From: Candidatus Cloacimonadota bacterium
GTDB lineage: Bacteria > Cloacimonadota > Cloacimonadia > Cloacimonadales > WRIO01
Direction of reading: 5' to 3'
DNA length: 26,531 nt
NCBI GenBank assembly: GCA_023230175.1
Contig: JALNXV010000009.1
Span: forward strand, 1 to 26,531
A model generated the notes under the pieces. It ran no database searches. It was given only the letters and a program-made list of their open reading frames with translations, and was not told the DNA's origin. Each line of letters starts with the position of its first letter. The first letter of the stretch is position 1. This document shows, piece by piece, positions 7,555 to 15,892 of the stretch. A program made the position numbers and the translations under genes.

Positions 7555-10352
7555 GTATGTATAACAGTGATAATGAGCCGGATTTATTTCCAGAAGAGAA
7601 GAAAGAGCAACCCGAGATATGCCTAGGAAGAGCTTTCAACTCCTCAGAAGAAAGAAGGGAGTACTATCGCAACCTTCTAAGAGAAAAGTTAAAGGACCCT
7701 GAGTTTAGAGCTATCGAAGGCTTCCCTCTTGGAAAAGATGAGGACATTGTAGCTCTTTCAGACCCTCCCTATTACTGTGCCTGCCCTAACCCATGGACTC
7801 AGGAAATAATTGCAGAATGGGAATCTCAGAAGGAGCAGCCCTTAGTACCTTACAAACGAGAACCTTTTGCTTCTGATGTAAGTGAAGGGAAAAACGACCC
7901 AATCTATAACGCTCATACTTATCATACCAAGGTCCCGCACAAAGCCATCATGCGCTACATCCTTCATTACACTGAACCCGGAGACATTGTGTTTGATGGA
8001 TTCTGTGGAACCGGAATGACAGGAGTTGCCGCTCAGCTTTGTGGGGACAAGAAGGTTGTTGAATCACTTGGTTATCAAGTCAACTCTAAGAATGAGATAC
8101 TCAGAAAAGAAACTGACGATAATGGTAAAGAAATTTGGAGGGTATTCTCACATTTGGGAGCAAGAAAAGCCGTCCTAAATGATTTATCTCCAGCTGCTTC
8201 CTTTATTGCTTATAACTATAATTCACCTATAAAATCAGAAACTTTCAAAAAAGAGGCAGAAAGAATTCAAAATGAAGTTGAAGATGAGTATGGATGGATG
8301 TACGAGACCAAAGCGTCCAATGGGGCTATTGGAAAGATAAATTATACCGTTTGGTCGGATGTCTTTATCTGCCCAGAGTGTGGAGAAGAGGTCGTTTTCT
8401 ATAATGAAGCAGTTGACAAAGAAACAGGAAGTATAAGAGATTCTTTCCCCTGTCCTCATTGCCATACCACTCTTACCAAGAGAACAATGAAACGTGCCAC
8501 GGAGACAAAATTTGATCCGGCAATAAGTGAAACCGTAATTATGACAAAGCAGGTTCCTGTACTTATAAACTATTCGGTAGGAAAAAGCAGAAGCGAAAAA
8601 ACACCTGATGTAGAAGATTTAGCCTTGATTGACAAAATCAACAAGATGGAGATTCCGTATTGGTATCCCACAAATAGGATGCCAGAAGGTAAGGAAAGCA
8701 GACGAAATGATTCTGTCGGGATTACCAATGTTCATCAGTTCTATACTAAAAGAAACTTAACCATTCTAGCTGCAATGTTTGCAAAAACAAAATCCCTTTT
8801 TGGAAAGTTTTGGCTTACTTCTGGTATGCAAAGAATTACTAAAATGTACAAATTCATGCCTGTCCTAAAAGATGGGAAGGTTGTGGATAGAAGAACAGGG
8901 ACACTTTCTGGAACACTTTATATTCCTTCAATGAATGATGAAAACTCGGTATCCATCCTTTATAGCGGAAAACTGAAAGATCTGCTTTGCTTTGATAGCT
9001 TTCCAAACGACAAGCTCTCAATTGTTTTTAATCAATCTTCTACAACAATTTCAATGAAAACAGATAGTATTGATTATTTATTCATAGATCCTCCTTTTGG
9101 AGCAAATCTGATGTACTCAGAACTAAGCTTTGCATGGGAAGCCTGGTTAAAAGTACTGACCGAAAACACAGAAGAAGCTATCGAAAACGACATTCAAGGA
9201 AAAGGAATATTTGAGTATCGAGTTCTTATGCAACGATGTTTTGCGGAGGCATATAGAGTTCTTAAGCCAGGTCATTGGTGCACAATTGAATTCTCAAACA
9301 CTGATGCCAAGGTTTGGAATAGCATTCAAACAAGTCTTTCTGAAGTTGGTTTCATAGTCGCGAATGTTAGTGCTCTGGATAAACAACAAGGAAGCTTCAA
9401 GGCTGTAACAACATCAACCGCGGTAAAACAGGATCTAGTTATTTCTTGTTATAAACCTGATGACTTGTTTGAAAGACAAGTTGTTCAAGCGGTAGGTGAA
9501 GAAGCTGTCTGGAACTTTGTCCGCAAGCATTTGGACTATCTTCCTCTTGTTAAACATCAAGGAGAAGCAACAATCACAGTCCCGGAAAGAGACCCAAGAA
9601 TCATTTATGACCGGATGCTCTCTTATTTTGTCGGACATAATATGCTTATCCCAATTTCATCTCCAGATTTCTTAAAAGAGATATCAAGACGATTCGCTGA
9701 GCGTGATGGTTTGTATTATCTCCAGGACCAGGTGCAAGAGTATGACAAACTGGTAACAAGACAACAAATCCAAGCCAAGAATGAAGATGTGAGCCTCTTT
9801 GTCATAGACGAAGCCAGTGCTATTGGATGGATTAGGCTTCAGCTTAAGAGCAAACCTATGACTCTTGGAGAGATGACCCCTATCTTCATGCAGCAATTGG
9901 ATAGCTGGAACAAGAATGAAAAGAAGTTGGAACTTCGTGACTTACTCGAGCAAAACTTCCTCTGCTATGATGGGAAAGATGATATGCCTTCCTTCATTCA
10001 TGGCTGGTTGTCTACTACTTACAAGGAACTGAGGAATCTACCAAAGAGTGATCCTTCTCTTCGAGATAAGGCTAAAGGGCGCTGGTATATTCCTGATCCA
10101 AATAAGGCTAGTGACCTGGAGAAGGTCAGAGAAAAATCTTTGTTGAAGGAATTTGATATTTATCGAACCAGCAAGGGCAAACTTAAAGAGTTTAGAATTG
10201 AGGCTATCAGAGCTGGTTTTAAGAAGGCTTGGCAAGACAAGGATTATCAATTGATTAAGGCTCTTTGTGAAAGAATGCCATCCAACATTGTCGAGGAAGA
10301 TGACAAGCTTCTGATGTGGTATAACGGTGCGCTGGTAAGGTTGGGAGAATAA
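7551..10352 (+). CDS. pglX: BREX-3 adenine-specific DNA methyltransferase PglX (PglXI type)
   Basis: A 933-residue SAM-dependent N6-adenine methyltransferase of the DUF1156-like kind, which marks host DNA and so separates self from phage. SAM motif I is DGFCGTGMTG at residues 149-158. The likely catalytic motif is DPPF at 513-516. A second DPPY (71-74, followed by YCACPNPW) lies before motif I, as in this family. Between them is a zinc-ribbon-like insert with C274, C277, C301 and C304. The C-terminal third is probably target recognition. The start is an ATGA overlap with brxC, and brxHII begins 1 nt after the stop. The recognition motif of 5-7 bp cannot be read from sequence. Confidence 0.9.
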   Translation: MSMYNSDNEPDLFPEEKKEQPEICLGRAFNSSEERREYYRNLLREKLKDPEFRAIEGFPLGKDEDIVALSDPPYYCACPNPWTQEIIAEWESQKEQPLVPYKREPFASDVSEGKNDPIYNAHTYHTKVPHKAIMRYILHYTEPGDIVFDGFCGTGMTGVAAQLCGDKKVVESLGYQVNSKNEILRKETDDNGKEIWRVFSHLGARKAVLNDLSPAASFIAYNYNSPIKSETFKKEAERIQNEVEDEYGWMYETKASNGAIGKINYTVWSDVFICPECGEEVVFYNEAVDKETGSIRDSFPCPHCHTTLTKRTMKRATETKFDPAISETVIMTKQVPVLINYSVGKSRSEKTPDVEDLALIDKINKMEIPYWYPTNRMPEGKESRRNDSVGITNVHQFYTKRNLTILAAMFAKTKSLFGKFWLTSGMQRITKMYKFMPVLKDGKVVDRRTGTLSGTLYIPSMNDENSVSILYSGKLKDLLCFDSFPNDKLSIVFNQSSTTISMKTDSIDYLFIDPPFGANLMYSELSFAWEAWLKVLTENTEEAIENDIQGKGIFEYRVLMQRCFAEAYRVLKPGHWCTIEFSNTDAKVWNSIQTSLSEVGFIVANVSALDKQQGSFKAVTTSTAVKQDLVISCYKPDDLFERQVVQAVGEEAVWNFVRKHLDYLPLVKHQGEATITVPERDPRIIYDRMLSYFVGHNMLIPISSPDFLKEISRRFAERDGLYYLQDQVQEYDKLVTRQQIQAKNEDVSLFVIDEASAIGWIRLQLKSKPMTLGEMTPIFMQQLDSWNKNEKKLELRDLLEQNFLCYDGKDDMPSFIHGWLSTTYKELRNLPKSDPSLRDKAKGRWYIPDPNKASDLEKVREKSLLKEFDIYRTSKGKLKEFRIEAIRAGFKKAWQDKDYQLIKALCERMPSNIVEEDDKLLMWYNGALVRLGE

Positions 10353-10353
10353 C

Positions 10354-13185
10354 GTGTATCAGATTGGGCAATGGATAAACTGGAAGACAAAGAACTCAGA
10401 ATGTAAGATTGTCGGCCTCAACGAGGATTGGGGCCGCATACAGTATGAGCTTTGGATTCCAGAAACCAAAGTCACAACCCGTGTCTATGAGGACGAAATA
10501 GAACCATTATCTGCAAATGAAGACTTAGAAAAAGCCGCCTGCCAAATTACATACATCTGTAATGCCTCAAGAATAGACCAGTTACTGACATCAGACGAGT
10601 CCAAAAATGTAATAGCTCCGGCTAGAGCGAGCTTGCGACCCCTTCCCCATCAGATAGCTGCGCTGAAGAAGATTATGAGCACAAGTCCAATCCGTTATTT
10701 ACTGGCAGACGAGGTTGGACTTGGTAAGACCATTGAGGCCGGCCTTGTCATTGAAGAGATGAAGCTTCGCTATCGGATTAAGAGAATCCTAGTGGTCGTG
10801 CCTAAGGGCCTTGCATCACAGTGGGTAAGTGAAATGCACAACCATTTCTCGGAAGAGTTCAAACTAATCAATGGAAACGACGTGGAAACACTAGATAGGC
10901 TATTCGTTTCTGAAGGCGGAGCCTGGAAGCAGTTTGACCAGGTCATCATTTCACAGGACTCCATCAAACCTCTGAACAGAAGACGAGGATGGACCAAGGA
11001 AAAGATTAATGCTTACAACCAAACAAGATTAGGAAACCTTCTAAAAGCAAGCTGGGACCTGATAATCATTGATGAAGCACATAGGCTGGGAGGAAGCACT
11101 GAACAGGTATCGCGTTATCAGCTTGGCAAGCTGCTTTCTGATAACGCGCCGAACATGCTCATGCTCACAGCAACGCCCCATCAAGGAAAGAGCGATGCTT
11201 TTTTCCGGCTAATGAACATCCTCGACCGTTATGCTTTCCCAGATGCTGACAGCATCTCAAGAGAGAATATTGCCCCATTCTTGGTGAGAACCGAGAAGAG
11301 AAAAGCAATCAGAGAAAATGGAGAGCCACTTTTTAATAAAAGAGAGACTATACTTTTCCCTGTGCAATGGGGAGAGCATCAAGATGCACATCAATTGCTC
11401 TATGAGCAAGTATCGGAGTATGTTCGAAGCGGATACAACAAAGCCTTGAAAAACAAGAAGCCCCATGTAGGCTTTCTGATGATACTACTGCAACGCCTAG
11501 TTTCTTCAAGTACGGCAGCAATAAAAACTACGTTGGAAAGACGGCTTGAGGTGCTAAAGGATTTGGACTCCTCTTCTGAGCAGCAGCTCTTACTTCCTCC
11601 TGTTGAAGACCTAGAGTTGATGGATGGAGAAGAACAACAAGATGCCCTGATTAGTTCTTCTGAAGGAGTCCTGTCCGAGGTTCAAACAGTTGAAGAGCTA
11701 ATACGCTTGGCTTCAGACAGTATGGCAGAATCGGATGACCCCAAGGCCACGGCCATGCTTCAGCTTGTTTCATCTATCATGACGGAGGAAAAAGACTATT
11801 CAGTCAAATTCCTCATCTTCACTGAATTTGTGCCAACACAGGCAATGCTCAGGGATTACCTGGAAAAGCGAAACTTTGAAGTCGTTCTAATCAATGGTTC
11901 CATGTCCCAGGAAGACAGGAACATAGCACTTCAGAGATTCAAAGAAACAGCAAGCTTCCTCATTTCAACAGATGCAGGCGGCGAAGGTCTGAACATGCAA
12001 TTCGCCCATATAGTCATAAACTATGACCTTCCGTGGAATCCGATGAAGATTGAACAACGTATAGGCCGCGTGGACAGAATCGGTCAGGAGAAGCCTGTCC
12101 GCGCCTTCAATCTGCTTTTAGATACAACTGTGGAATACAGGATCCGTGAAGTCCTTGAAGAGAAACTGGAAACGGTTAAAAGGGAACTTGGAGTAGACAA
12201 GACTGAAGATGTGCTTGATTCCAATGCGAGCAACGAGGCTTATCAAAACGCACTGACCTTGTCTGTGATGAATCCCAAAAGAGCGGAAGATGTCATTAGA
12301 AAGGCTGTGGAAGACATTCGCATGAATGCGATAGAGGAGAAAAAGTCATCCAAGCTGCTTTCTTCTGTTTCTTCGGAACCAAATATTGAAGACGTCCAAG
12401 CAGTGCTGAACAATCCCCTTCCTGGGTTAACAGAGAAAATGGTTGTCTCATATCTAAAAAGCGGAAACGGAAGCGCTGAACGAAAGAATGGGCGATGGCT
12501 TTTGAACTGGGAAAACGGATCCAAGCAGAAAGACATTGTCTTTTCTTCTTCGCAAGAAGGAAATTTTCTCTCAACCAAAGATGAACAGGTTTCCGCATTG
12601 GTAAAAACTATTCCTGCCTTTCATAAAGGCAAGCCTGTCCCGAATGTACTGCTTGATGGTCTTCCGGAAGGCTTATCCGGGTTATGGGGTTTGTATCGAT
12701 TGGTCATTCGAAATCAAACACCAGAAATAACTAAAGAGTATCTGCATGTGGAAGGGACAAAGGTATTATATTTCCCCGTCTTTCTGTCCTCAGAAGGAAA
12801 GGTTTTTAAGCCTACGGCTTCAAGAATCTGGACGATGCTTCAGAACCAAGAAAGTATTGTTTCTGAATACTTGAACCCAGACAAGTCAGAATTAGCTTTC
12901 AAACAGATACATCAAGCAGCAATAAGCGTCTCCAACGGTTTGATTGATGAGTATAGGAGCAGTCAAAAAATTCTAATTAATCGCGAGAAAACTAGACTCG
13001 CCCAATACGACATCTATCAGCAAGATACGATAGATAAGACTGGGCTTGAAAATGTAAGACGATTCAGGCAACAAAAGCTCGGCCTGTTCAATGATCAAAT
13101 AGAAAAAGAGATTAACGCCTTCAAGACCATCTATCCTGAACTGGAGTGTCTGATCGTGATTTCGTTAGGAGGGGCGAATGGCTAA
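10354..13185 (+). CDS. brxHII: BREX-3 SNF2-like helicase BrxHII
   Basis: A 943-residue superfamily 2 helicase of the SNF2/RapA kind. Motif I is DEVGLGKT (residues 119-126), motif II is DEAH (240-243), motif III is TATP (272-275), and motif VI is QRIGRVDRIGQ (568-578), all intact. It should translocate on double-stranded DNA using ATP. In BREX type 3, brxHII takes this position between pglX and pglZ. The start is GTG at 10354, preceded by GGGAG and only 1 nt after the pglX stop. The last 8 nt overlap pglZ. A C-terminal extension of about 300 residues beyond the helicase core is typical of these proteins and has no motif I recognise. Confidence 0.9.
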   Translation: MYQIGQWINWKTKNSECKIVGLNEDWGRIQYELWIPETKVTTRVYEDEIEPLSANEDLEKAACQITYICNASRIDQLLTSDESKNVIAPARASLRPLPHQIAALKKIMSTSPIRYLLADEVGLGKTIEAGLVIEEMKLRYRIKRILVVVPKGLASQWVSEMHNHFSEEFKLINGNDVETLDRLFVSEGGAWKQFDQVIISQDSIKPLNRRRGWTKEKINAYNQTRLGNLLKASWDLIIIDEAHRLGGSTEQVSRYQLGKLLSDNAPNMLMLTATPHQGKSDAFFRLMNILDRYAFPDADSISRENIAPFLVRTEKRKAIRENGEPLFNKRETILFPVQWGEHQDAHQLLYEQVSEYVRSGYNKALKNKKPHVGFLMILLQRLVSSSTAAIKTTLERRLEVLKDLDSSSEQQLLLPPVEDLELMDGEEQQDALISSSEGVLSEVQTVEELIRLASDSMAESDDPKATAMLQLVSSIMTEEKDYSVKFLIFTEFVPTQAMLRDYLEKRNFEVVLINGSMSQEDRNIALQRFKETASFLISTDAGGEGLNMQFAHIVINYDLPWNPMKIEQRIGRVDRIGQEKPVRAFNLLLDTTVEYRIREVLEEKLETVKRELGVDKTEDVLDSNASNEAYQNALTLSVMNPKRAEDVIRKAVEDIRMNAIEEKKSSKLLSSVSSEPNIEDVQAVLNNPLPGLTEKMVVSYLKSGNGSAERKNGRWLLNWENGSKQKDIVFSSSQEGNFLSTKDEQVSALVKTIPAFHKGKPVPNVLLDGLPEGLSGLWGLYRLVIRNQTPEITKEYLHVEGTKVLYFPVFLSSEGKVFKPTASRIWTMLQNQESIVSEYLNPDKSELAFKQIHQAAISVSNGLIDEYRSSQKILINREKTRLAQYDIYQQDTIDKTGLENVRRFRQQKLGLFNDQIEKEINAFKTIYPELECLIVISLGGANG

Positions 13186-15103
13186 GACTTGGAGAAATGT
13201 AATTGCAGACAAATTCATCCCTAAACTGAACAGGGTTAATATTGCCATAGATATAGACAGATTACTTGCAGATGATCTTTTGGTCCTATCACTAAGGGCT
13301 AAAGGGTTTCTTGTAGTTCCAGCTGTTTCAGAGATGCAAGTTAGGCTGGAATATGAAAAATACTGGAAGATGATAATTGAGGAGAAGGAAGAAAAAGATT
13401 TACTGATAGTGTATCAGGACGACACTGCTTTCTCTCTTCCCTGCGACATCTTCAATTCAGCGATGCATTTCAAGGTTTCTTTTGATGATTTGTTTCCCAA
13501 GCTTTCAGCAGCCATCTTAAAGAGCATTAGCTTTGAGCTTTTTGACAAGGTCTTTGACGCATATTGTGATGAAGATCCCAAGGAAACTCTTAGCAACGAT
13601 AAAACTTGCCTTTTCCTGCTTAGAACGGCCTTTGGAATCCATTGCCAAGAGATTAAGAGTGATGTGGATTTCCTTTCGCTGCTTCTGAGGCTTCATTATA
13701 ATAAGGTTCAATTACCATGCCTGCTAGCTCAGTTCTTCGCAAAATACACATCGGCAAGGCATAGATTAGAGGCTTGGACTTCAACTGAGCTGCTACTCAC
13801 AGATGCATCTTTATTTTGGACTGAGTTGCAGAAAGCTTGGAATAATACGGTTTTGAACTCAACTGAAAAAGATGCGATTCCTGGCTCAATCAACTTTTGT
13901 AATCCAGCCATATATGTGTATTTGGACAATGCATTTGCTGAAGGTTTCCTCAGCCCGGTACCCGTGAAGAAAGAATGTACATGCCCAGAAGGCATCCCTA
14001 ATCAGCTTTTCTTGCTAGGAATGACGCCGGAAAACAAGGAAAGCTTAACGAAACAACACATTCAACATGTGGAAGAAACACTCTTAAGCATTGTTCCAGA
14101 TGAGAATGCTACGGTAAGTGATTGGCTAAAATTCGCCTTCAACTATTCCGAATTTCAACGACAATGTATGAACAATTCTTTCGCCTCAAAACTCCCAGAG
14201 AAGTCAAATGCTCAATTTGTTAAGTGGATAAAGAAACGATATGATGCTCTTCATTTCAACTCAAGCATGAAGCCAATAATGCTTTCCAAAATTGCTGACT
14301 ATTTACGGAGGCAAAAAGCTGATGGAACAAGAAAGATTGCTCTGTTGGTTGTTGATGGTATGTCAATACTCCAGTGGCTTGTCATTAAGGATTGCTTAAA
14401 GGAGAATAACAACTATTCTTTTGAGGAGGATGCATGCTTCGCTTGTATCCCGACATTGACCAGTGTCTCTCGTCAATCAATCTTCAGCGGAATGCTTCCT
14501 CTCTACTATGCTGAATCAATTAATTCTACTGCAAAGGAAGAGAAGGAATGGACTTCATCTTGGAGCAACAACGGGCCAGTTGAATACTATAAGGATGACG
14601 GGCTGTCAAACAATGCCGATGCAATCCTTAGCCAAATATCACCAATGACCAAAGTGGTAGGAATTGTCGTAAACGCAGTAGATGAATTGATGCACTCTTC
14701 ACTTTTGGGAATGAAGCCCTTTGTTGATAACATCAAGTCTTGGATGGAAGACGGGTACCTTGCCCGGTTGATTTCAGGTCTTACAGAGAAGGGATATGCT
14801 GTGTGGATTACTGCAGATCATGGCAACATCGAAGCAACGGGAGTCGGTCTAATAAATGATGGTTCTCTTGCTGAAACCAAAGGCCTTAGAGCTCGAGTCT
14901 ACAAATCTGCAGCGCTGAGGGATAGTGCTTCAGACACACATAAGGATACTATGGTTTGGAATTCTGACACTTTGCCAACCGGGTATGCCGCATTATTAGC
15001 AGATAGTGATAAATGCTTTACTAAAAACGGAACAAGTGTAATATCTCATGGAGGAATCTCCATTGAAGAAGTCTTGGTTCCATTTGTGAGAATAAGAAAA
15101 TGA
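13178..15103 (+). CDS. pglZ: BREX-3 phosphatase-like protein PglZ
   Basis: A 641-residue member of the alkaline-phosphatase superfamily, the hallmark BREX/Pgl protein. The metal-binding core is visible: LLVVDGMS with D393, the nucleophile region PTLTSVSR at 425-432 with Thr as the likely nucleophile, ADHGN at 546-550, and a C-terminal ISHGGISIEEVLVPF that supplies the last histidine. Known PglZ proteins have metal-dependent nuclease or phosphatase-like activity and partner the methyltransferase; the physiological target is not settled. GGAGG precedes the ATG, which sits inside the end of brxHII. brxA overlaps its stop by 4 nt. Length is a little shorter than type 1 PglZ, in keeping with the type 3 form. 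Confidence 0.9.
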   Translation: MAKTWRNVIADKFIPKLNRVNIAIDIDRLLADDLLVLSLRAKGFLVVPAVSEMQVRLEYEKYWKMIIEEKEEKDLLIVYQDDTAFSLPCDIFNSAMHFKVSFDDLFPKLSAAILKSISFELFDKVFDAYCDEDPKETLSNDKTCLFLLRTAFGIHCQEIKSDVDFLSLLLRLHYNKVQLPCLLAQFFAKYTSARHRLEAWTSTELLLTDASLFWTELQKAWNNTVLNSTEKDAIPGSINFCNPAIYVYLDNAFAEGFLSPVPVKKECTCPEGIPNQLFLLGMTPENKESLTKQHIQHVEETLLSIVPDENATVSDWLKFAFNYSEFQRQCMNNSFASKLPEKSNAQFVKWIKKRYDALHFNSSMKPIMLSKIADYLRRQKADGTRKIALLVVDGMSILQWLVIKDCLKENNNYSFEEDACFACIPTLTSVSRQSIFSGMLPLYYAESINSTAKEEKEWTSSWSNNGPVEYYKDDGLSNNADAILSQISPMTKVVGIVVNAVDELMHSSLLGMKPFVDNIKSWMEDGYLARLISGLTEKGYAVWITADHGNIEATGVGLINDGSLAETKGLRARVYKSAALRDSASDTHKDTMVWNSDTLPTGYAALLADSDKCFTKNGTSVISHGGISIEEVLVPFVRIRK

Positions 15104-15873
15104 AAAACAATAGACATGAGAAACTTGCCTTCAAGCAAATTGTGAGGCTTGAGTGGATGGATAGGACGTTGAATCTGGTATTAGCCGGTCTTTCGGAGAA
15201 AGAGATCAGAACCGACCTTGATAGGTATATGGCCACGCAAATGCAAAAAGGAGGAGAAGGAGCAATCCGAAACAAAGCCACCTATGGCATGACAATTGGC
15301 CTTCTCTCATGTTGGTTTCGTGAGGATGCAGAGCTTGGTCCATTTAGAAATGACTTACTTGCTGTGGCAAAAAGAACAGACCAATCGCATTGGCTTCCTC
15401 TGCATATGGCTTTGATGTGCGCTTCAAATCCATTCTTCATGCAAGTCTGTTTCCAGATAGGAAAGCTTTTCAGTCTGCAAGATCAAATATCAAGTTCTCA
15501 AGTCTACAATCGAATGAAGGATATCTATGGCGACAAGGAAACGACTGCAAGAAACACACGTTATGCAATTAGGACATTGGTCTCCTGGGGAATGATACAA
15601 GATGTTAGTGGGAAAAAAGGTTTATACAGTAGGGGAGCAAACTCCGAGATTTATGATAAAAAGACTATTGCATTACTCCTTGAAGGAACCCTTTTATCTT
15701 TGCCTGATGAAAGGTCAGAGATCAACTCGTTACAGAAGAATGATAGCCTGTTTTCTTTCTCTTTTGATTTCATGTCTGCAGGAATGCTATCATCCCTTTC
15801 AAATGGAAGGATTCTAAGTATTAACTATGGCCTCTCAAATGAATTTGTAGAAATCAAGCAAGCATCAGTTTAA
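15100..15873 (+). CDS. brxA: BREX-3 protein BrxA (DUF1819-like), last gene of the operon
   Basis: A 257-residue protein without catalytic motifs. The front half is helical and carries several Trp and Arg residues (WMDRTLNL, CWFREDAELG). The region around residues 128-172, ending ARNTRYAIRTLVSWGMIQD, looks like a winged helix. BrxA is a small helical DNA-binding protein required for BREX function, and in type 3 systems it closes the operon after pglZ, as here. I identify it mainly by position and size; similarity by eye is weak, so a BrxE-like or unnamed BREX accessory protein is the alternative. It is coupled to pglZ through ATGA. An 18-bp palindrome begins inside its stop codon. Confidence 0.65.
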   Translation: MKNNRHEKLAFKQIVRLEWMDRTLNLVLAGLSEKEIRTDLDRYMATQMQKGGEGAIRNKATYGMTIGLLSCWFREDAELGPFRNDLLAVAKRTDQSHWLPLHMALMCASNPFFMQVCFQIGKLFSLQDQISSSQVYNRMKDIYGDKETTARNTRYAIRTLVSWGMIQDVSGKKGLYSRGANSEIYDKKTIALLLEGTLLSLPDERSEINSLQKNDSLFSFSFDFMSAGMLSSLSNGRILSINYGLSNEFVEIKQASV

Positions 15874-15892
15874 TCCTGAATTCAGGATTTTT
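15872..15892 (+). terminator. 18-bp perfect palindrome with T-run, convergent terminator
   Basis: AATCCTGAATTCAGGATT is a perfect palindrome followed on the + strand by three more T (run of five at 15888-15892). It can fold as a 7-bp stem with an AATT loop. It overlaps the brxA stop (15871-15873) and contains the stop of the oppositely oriented polymerase gene (15882-15884). It probably ends the defence operon; on the - strand it is followed by AAAC rather than a T-run, so it would be weak in that direction. Confidence 0.6.

Noticed and set aside
3820..15873. DISARM or BREX type 1/2/5/6 instead of BREX type 3
   Set aside because: No BrxL, BrxB, BrxD, PglW, or DrmA/DrmB/PLD protein. Gene content and order match brxF-brxC-pglX-brxHII-pglZ-brxA exactly.
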